This document shows, in pieces, positions 61,701-64,000 of a stretch of 64,000 nucleotides of DNA. How positions within the stretch are numbered: position 1 is the first letter of the stretch; each line of letters starts with the position of its first letter. A program made the position numbers and the translations under genes. The notes beneath the pieces are model-generated. The model ran no database searches. It was not told where the DNA came from and worked only from the letters and a program-made list of their open reading frames with translations. Origin of the DNA: Hypomyces perniciosus (taxonomy: Eukaryota > Ascomycota > Sordariomycetes > Hypocreales > Hypocreaceae); the NCBI GenBank assembly GCA_008477525.1, contig SPDT01000007.1, positions 1,240,001-1,304,000 of the forward strand, written 5' to 3'.

Positions 61701-62198
61701 TCGGCTTGCCTTGCCTTACATTAGCAGGTACCTAGCTAGCAACCTACCGACCTGCTCTTGTTTGTTGTTGTTCGCTGTAGGATACCTCCCTACCTACCGA
61801 CATACAACAACAACAGGACATCCCCCATACGACCCTCTCTGGCTGTAAGGTTGTTGTTGCCCCCGGGATTGCATCAGCACGGGGCAGGTTTCATCAGGCC
61901 CGACTGTGGTTCCTATTTGCTAGTTGCTACCAGATTCCGCCCCTCGAGCCGTGCCTGTCGATCGGCCCATGCGACTTCGTGTCACGCTCGCCTTGTCCTC
62001 ATCTAAACATTGTCTATTGTCCTTTTCTCCTTGTGAGAGATCCCTCTGTTCCTCGGCGCCTGTCCTGCCGTTACGCCACTTTAATCTCGTTGCATACATA
62101 TGCCCGGAACCTTGCTCTAGATTATAATAATCTTAGTTCTCCCGTTCCCCTTCTTCCCTTCTCCCTCCCCCCATTGTACGAAGTCACTCGTTACTACA
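58763..62198. other. Divergent dam1/hxk3 intergenic region, 3.4 kb
   Basis: No gene is supported. It holds simple repeats: ATGGATGGCTC units near 59419-59445, (CCGT)n near 59683-59699, a TACTACGGAGTACGGAGTA cluster near 59792-59812, CGTAGT units near 60279-60297, two AGCAGTACTCCGT copies near 60870-60895, (GT)n near 61090-61108, and a 9-bp tandem near 61168-61204. The last 900 bases are pyrimidine-rich and probably form the hxk3 promoter and leader. Confidence 0.55.
61168..61204. repeat. Tandem repeat, about four copies of AACCCAGTA
   Basis: Perfect 9-bp direct repeat in the upstream region of hxk3. Confidence 0.85.
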
Positions 62199-63915
62199 AT
62201 GGCAACGTTCAGGAAAGCTTTCATCGCCGCCATCGTAAAGAGCTTGCTGCGTGGCAAGTCTCTGCTAAAGGCTATATTGGCCTTTTGGCTGAGCCCCGGT
62301 AAGAACTCTAAAGGAAAGGGCGTGTCGTCCAACAAGAGTCTCCAACAGTTCCTGAAGGATGCCGAGGCTGCACTGCTCGGCCCGGTCAGCGGCGATGGCC
62401 TTGTCGAGTTATCAGCCAACCTGAAGAAGCAGATTTTGGAGGGACTTCGGAAGGATCTGCAGTGCATGCTTCCCGAATACAGCTATCAACTACCAAAGGG
62501 CATCGAACGTGGACAGTACTTGACCTTGGATGTCGGTGGATCAACTCTGCGAGTCGCCTTGGTGGAGCTTACTGGCCGTGGGACAGAGTCTGGAAGTGAC
62601 AGCAAGATCGTCAGCATTCGGAATTTCAAAATCGCCAAGGAAGTCAAGGATATGGAGGGAATGGCCTTTTTCGAGTGGATGGCTGCCCGTATAGCAGAGA
62701 CGATTGAAACCACCCTCAACCGGGAGCAGAGCCTTGAGAACCCTCTCCCGCTTGCTCTCGCATGGAGTTTCCCCATTGAGTAAGTATTTACAAGCCAACT
62801 TTGCACACACAAAAGAAGACTAATCGGAGCAGACAAACAGGATTGGGGAGTGGCAGACTTCAGCCCATGGGCAAAGGGTTCCTGGCGGACATTGGCTTGA
62901 TCGGACAGGACCTGGGAGAAATCATTAAGACGGCATGCAGAAACCTAAACCTCCACGTCGAGCTTCGTGCCATTCTCAACGATTCAAGCGCCTGTCTTCT
63001 ATCTCGGGCCTATTCTCACTCTTCAACGAGGTTCGGCCTCATCCTTGGCACTGGCGTCAACATCGCTGCCTACCTCCCAGTATCATCCATCGGTCGGGCC
63101 AAGTTCGGTGACAGACCCGATAGCTGGTTCGAAGCGGCTTCCCGCGTTATCGTAAATACGGAACTTGGCATGTTTGGAGGCAAGATCCTGCCTTTGACTC
63201 GATGGGACCGCCAGCTACTGAAGGATCACCCGCGACCAGACTTCCAACCCCTTGAACACATGGTTAGCGGCATGTACCTGGGTGAGATTGTCCGACTCGT
63301 CATGGTCGAAGCCATCGAGACGACTGGACTGCTTGGTGGCATTGTCCCACCTTCTTTGAACGAGCTGTACTCTCTGGGCACAGAGACTCTCTCAATGATT
63401 GAGGGGTATGTATCCCTATCCTTGTATTGCTTGTCTACCAGGCCATTTACTAACGTCCTATCAGTGATACATCTTCCGATCTTTCGCAGGCCATCAGCCT
63501 CTTCTCTGAACGACACCCTTCACCTCATATCCCTACCACATCTGACCTTCTCGCCATCAAGGCCATTGCATCATTTGTGGCTGTACGCTCCAGCGCGCTG
63601 GTCGCGGCCTGTGTCTATACACTTTGGGATATCCGCCTGGAAAGCGAGAAGAGCTACATCTCTACTCTCCCTGAGTCCTCTCCCTTGCGGAAGAAGGCTG
63701 AGGAGGAGATTCAACTTGAGAAGACGACAGTGGCATTCAACGGCAGCGTCATTGAAAACTACCCTGGTTATCTGATTAGCTGCCAACGCTATATCACCGA
63801 CCTGGTAGACAGCCAGAAATCCTCCAAGCCCCAAACCATTGAACTTGTGTCTGCTGGTGAGAGCTCATTAATTGGAGCCGCGGTAGCCCTGGCTTGTGTT
63901 GAAGAAGACGCATGA
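62199..63915 (+). CDS. hxk3: Hexokinase-like N-acetylglucosamine kinase
   Basis: Exons 62199-62779, 62833-63405 and 63465-63915 give 534 residues in one clean frame. By cluster position it would phosphorylate GlcNAc to GlcNAc-6-P. The sugar kinase fold is clear: LTLDVGGSTLRVALVEL (phosphate-1 motif; ordinary hexokinases have LDLGGTNFRV), LPLALAWSFPIE, LRAILNDSSACLLSRAY (catalytic Asp, where glucose hexokinases have VNDTVGTL), FGLILGTGVNIAAYL (phosphate-2/adenosine region) and the C-terminal IELVSAGESSLIGAAVALA. Differences from glucose hexokinases at the sugar-binding loops agree with the divergent GlcNAc-kinase group. The first 35 residues are basic and hydrophobic (KAFIAAIVKSLLRGKSLLKAILAFW), which could be a membrane or organelle anchor. 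No frame break is present, in contrast to the other four cluster genes. Confidence 0.9.
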
Positions 63916-64000
63916 AAGCATTAACATGTCATGTTGAAGAGAAATAGAGAGAAAAGCATGATACTTGAGACGATGTGATTATGTTTTACTGGATCAAATG

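Overview
This window is nuclear DNA from a filamentous ascomycete. The best fit is a Sordariomycete, probably of the order Hypocreales. The signs are many short introns (about 50 to 300 bp) with GT..AG ends and CTAAC-like branch sites, long CT-rich leaders before regulatory genes, and recognisable fungal proteins (AcuK/ERT1, FMP52, riboflavin kinase, an Ndt80-like RON1). I see no rRNA, tRNA, CRISPR array or intact transposon.

Left part, 1-37.4 kb. This is ordinary, well-preserved gene space. In order it holds: a four-finger C2H2 regulator (5.76-7.22 kb, +) behind about 5.7 kb of gene-poor DNA; a DsbA/FrnE-like thioredoxin-fold protein (+); TFIIE beta (-); a tail-anchored cytochrome b5 (-); F-actin capping protein alpha with seven exons (-); the branched-chain keto-acid dehydrogenase E1 beta subunit (-); a membrane-anchored GH5 exo-1,3-beta-glucanase (+); an MFS transporter (+); the gluconeogenesis activator AcuK/ERT1 (+); riboflavin kinase (-); FMP52 (-); a RING protein (+); a DUF3632-like protein (-); and a short-chain dehydrogenase (-). 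All of these can be spliced by hand into uninterrupted frames.

Middle part, 37.4-44.8 kb. This is an accessory island of decayed or frame-broken genes: a HET-domain remnant (+), a putative PD-(D/E)XK-nuclease-like gene (-), a CHAT-domain-like remnant (-), an unusual protein-kinase-like gene (-), and a partial LPxELR-type (DUF7730-like) gene (-). HET and CHAT domains are associated with fungal self/non-self recognition and cell death, so this may be the ruin of an immune-type locus.

Right part, 45.4-63.9 kb. This is the N-acetylglucosamine (GlcNAc) catabolic gene cluster known from Trichoderma: nag3 (GH3 plus GNAT domain, related to the Candida GlcNAc sensor Ngs1), dac1 (GlcNAc-6-P deacetylase), ron1 (Ndt80-like activator), dam1 (glucosamine-6-P deaminase) and hxk3 (hexokinase-like GlcNAc kinase). 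Together they would phosphorylate, deacetylate and deaminate GlcNAc from chitin to fructose-6-P, under an adjacent sensor/activator pair. The transporter ngt1 is not in the window.

The most striking observation is that nag3, dac1, ron1 and dam1, plus the two least decayed island genes, carry about a dozen single-base frame breaks although their protein sequence is otherwise well conserved. About 13 kb of coding sequence to the left, and hxk3 to the right, carry none. This is either a local consensus/assembly problem or genuine inactivation of a whole pathway; the sequence alone cannot decide. Intergenic DNA is also sprinkled with a short dispersed motif (TACGGAGTA/TACGAAGTA).
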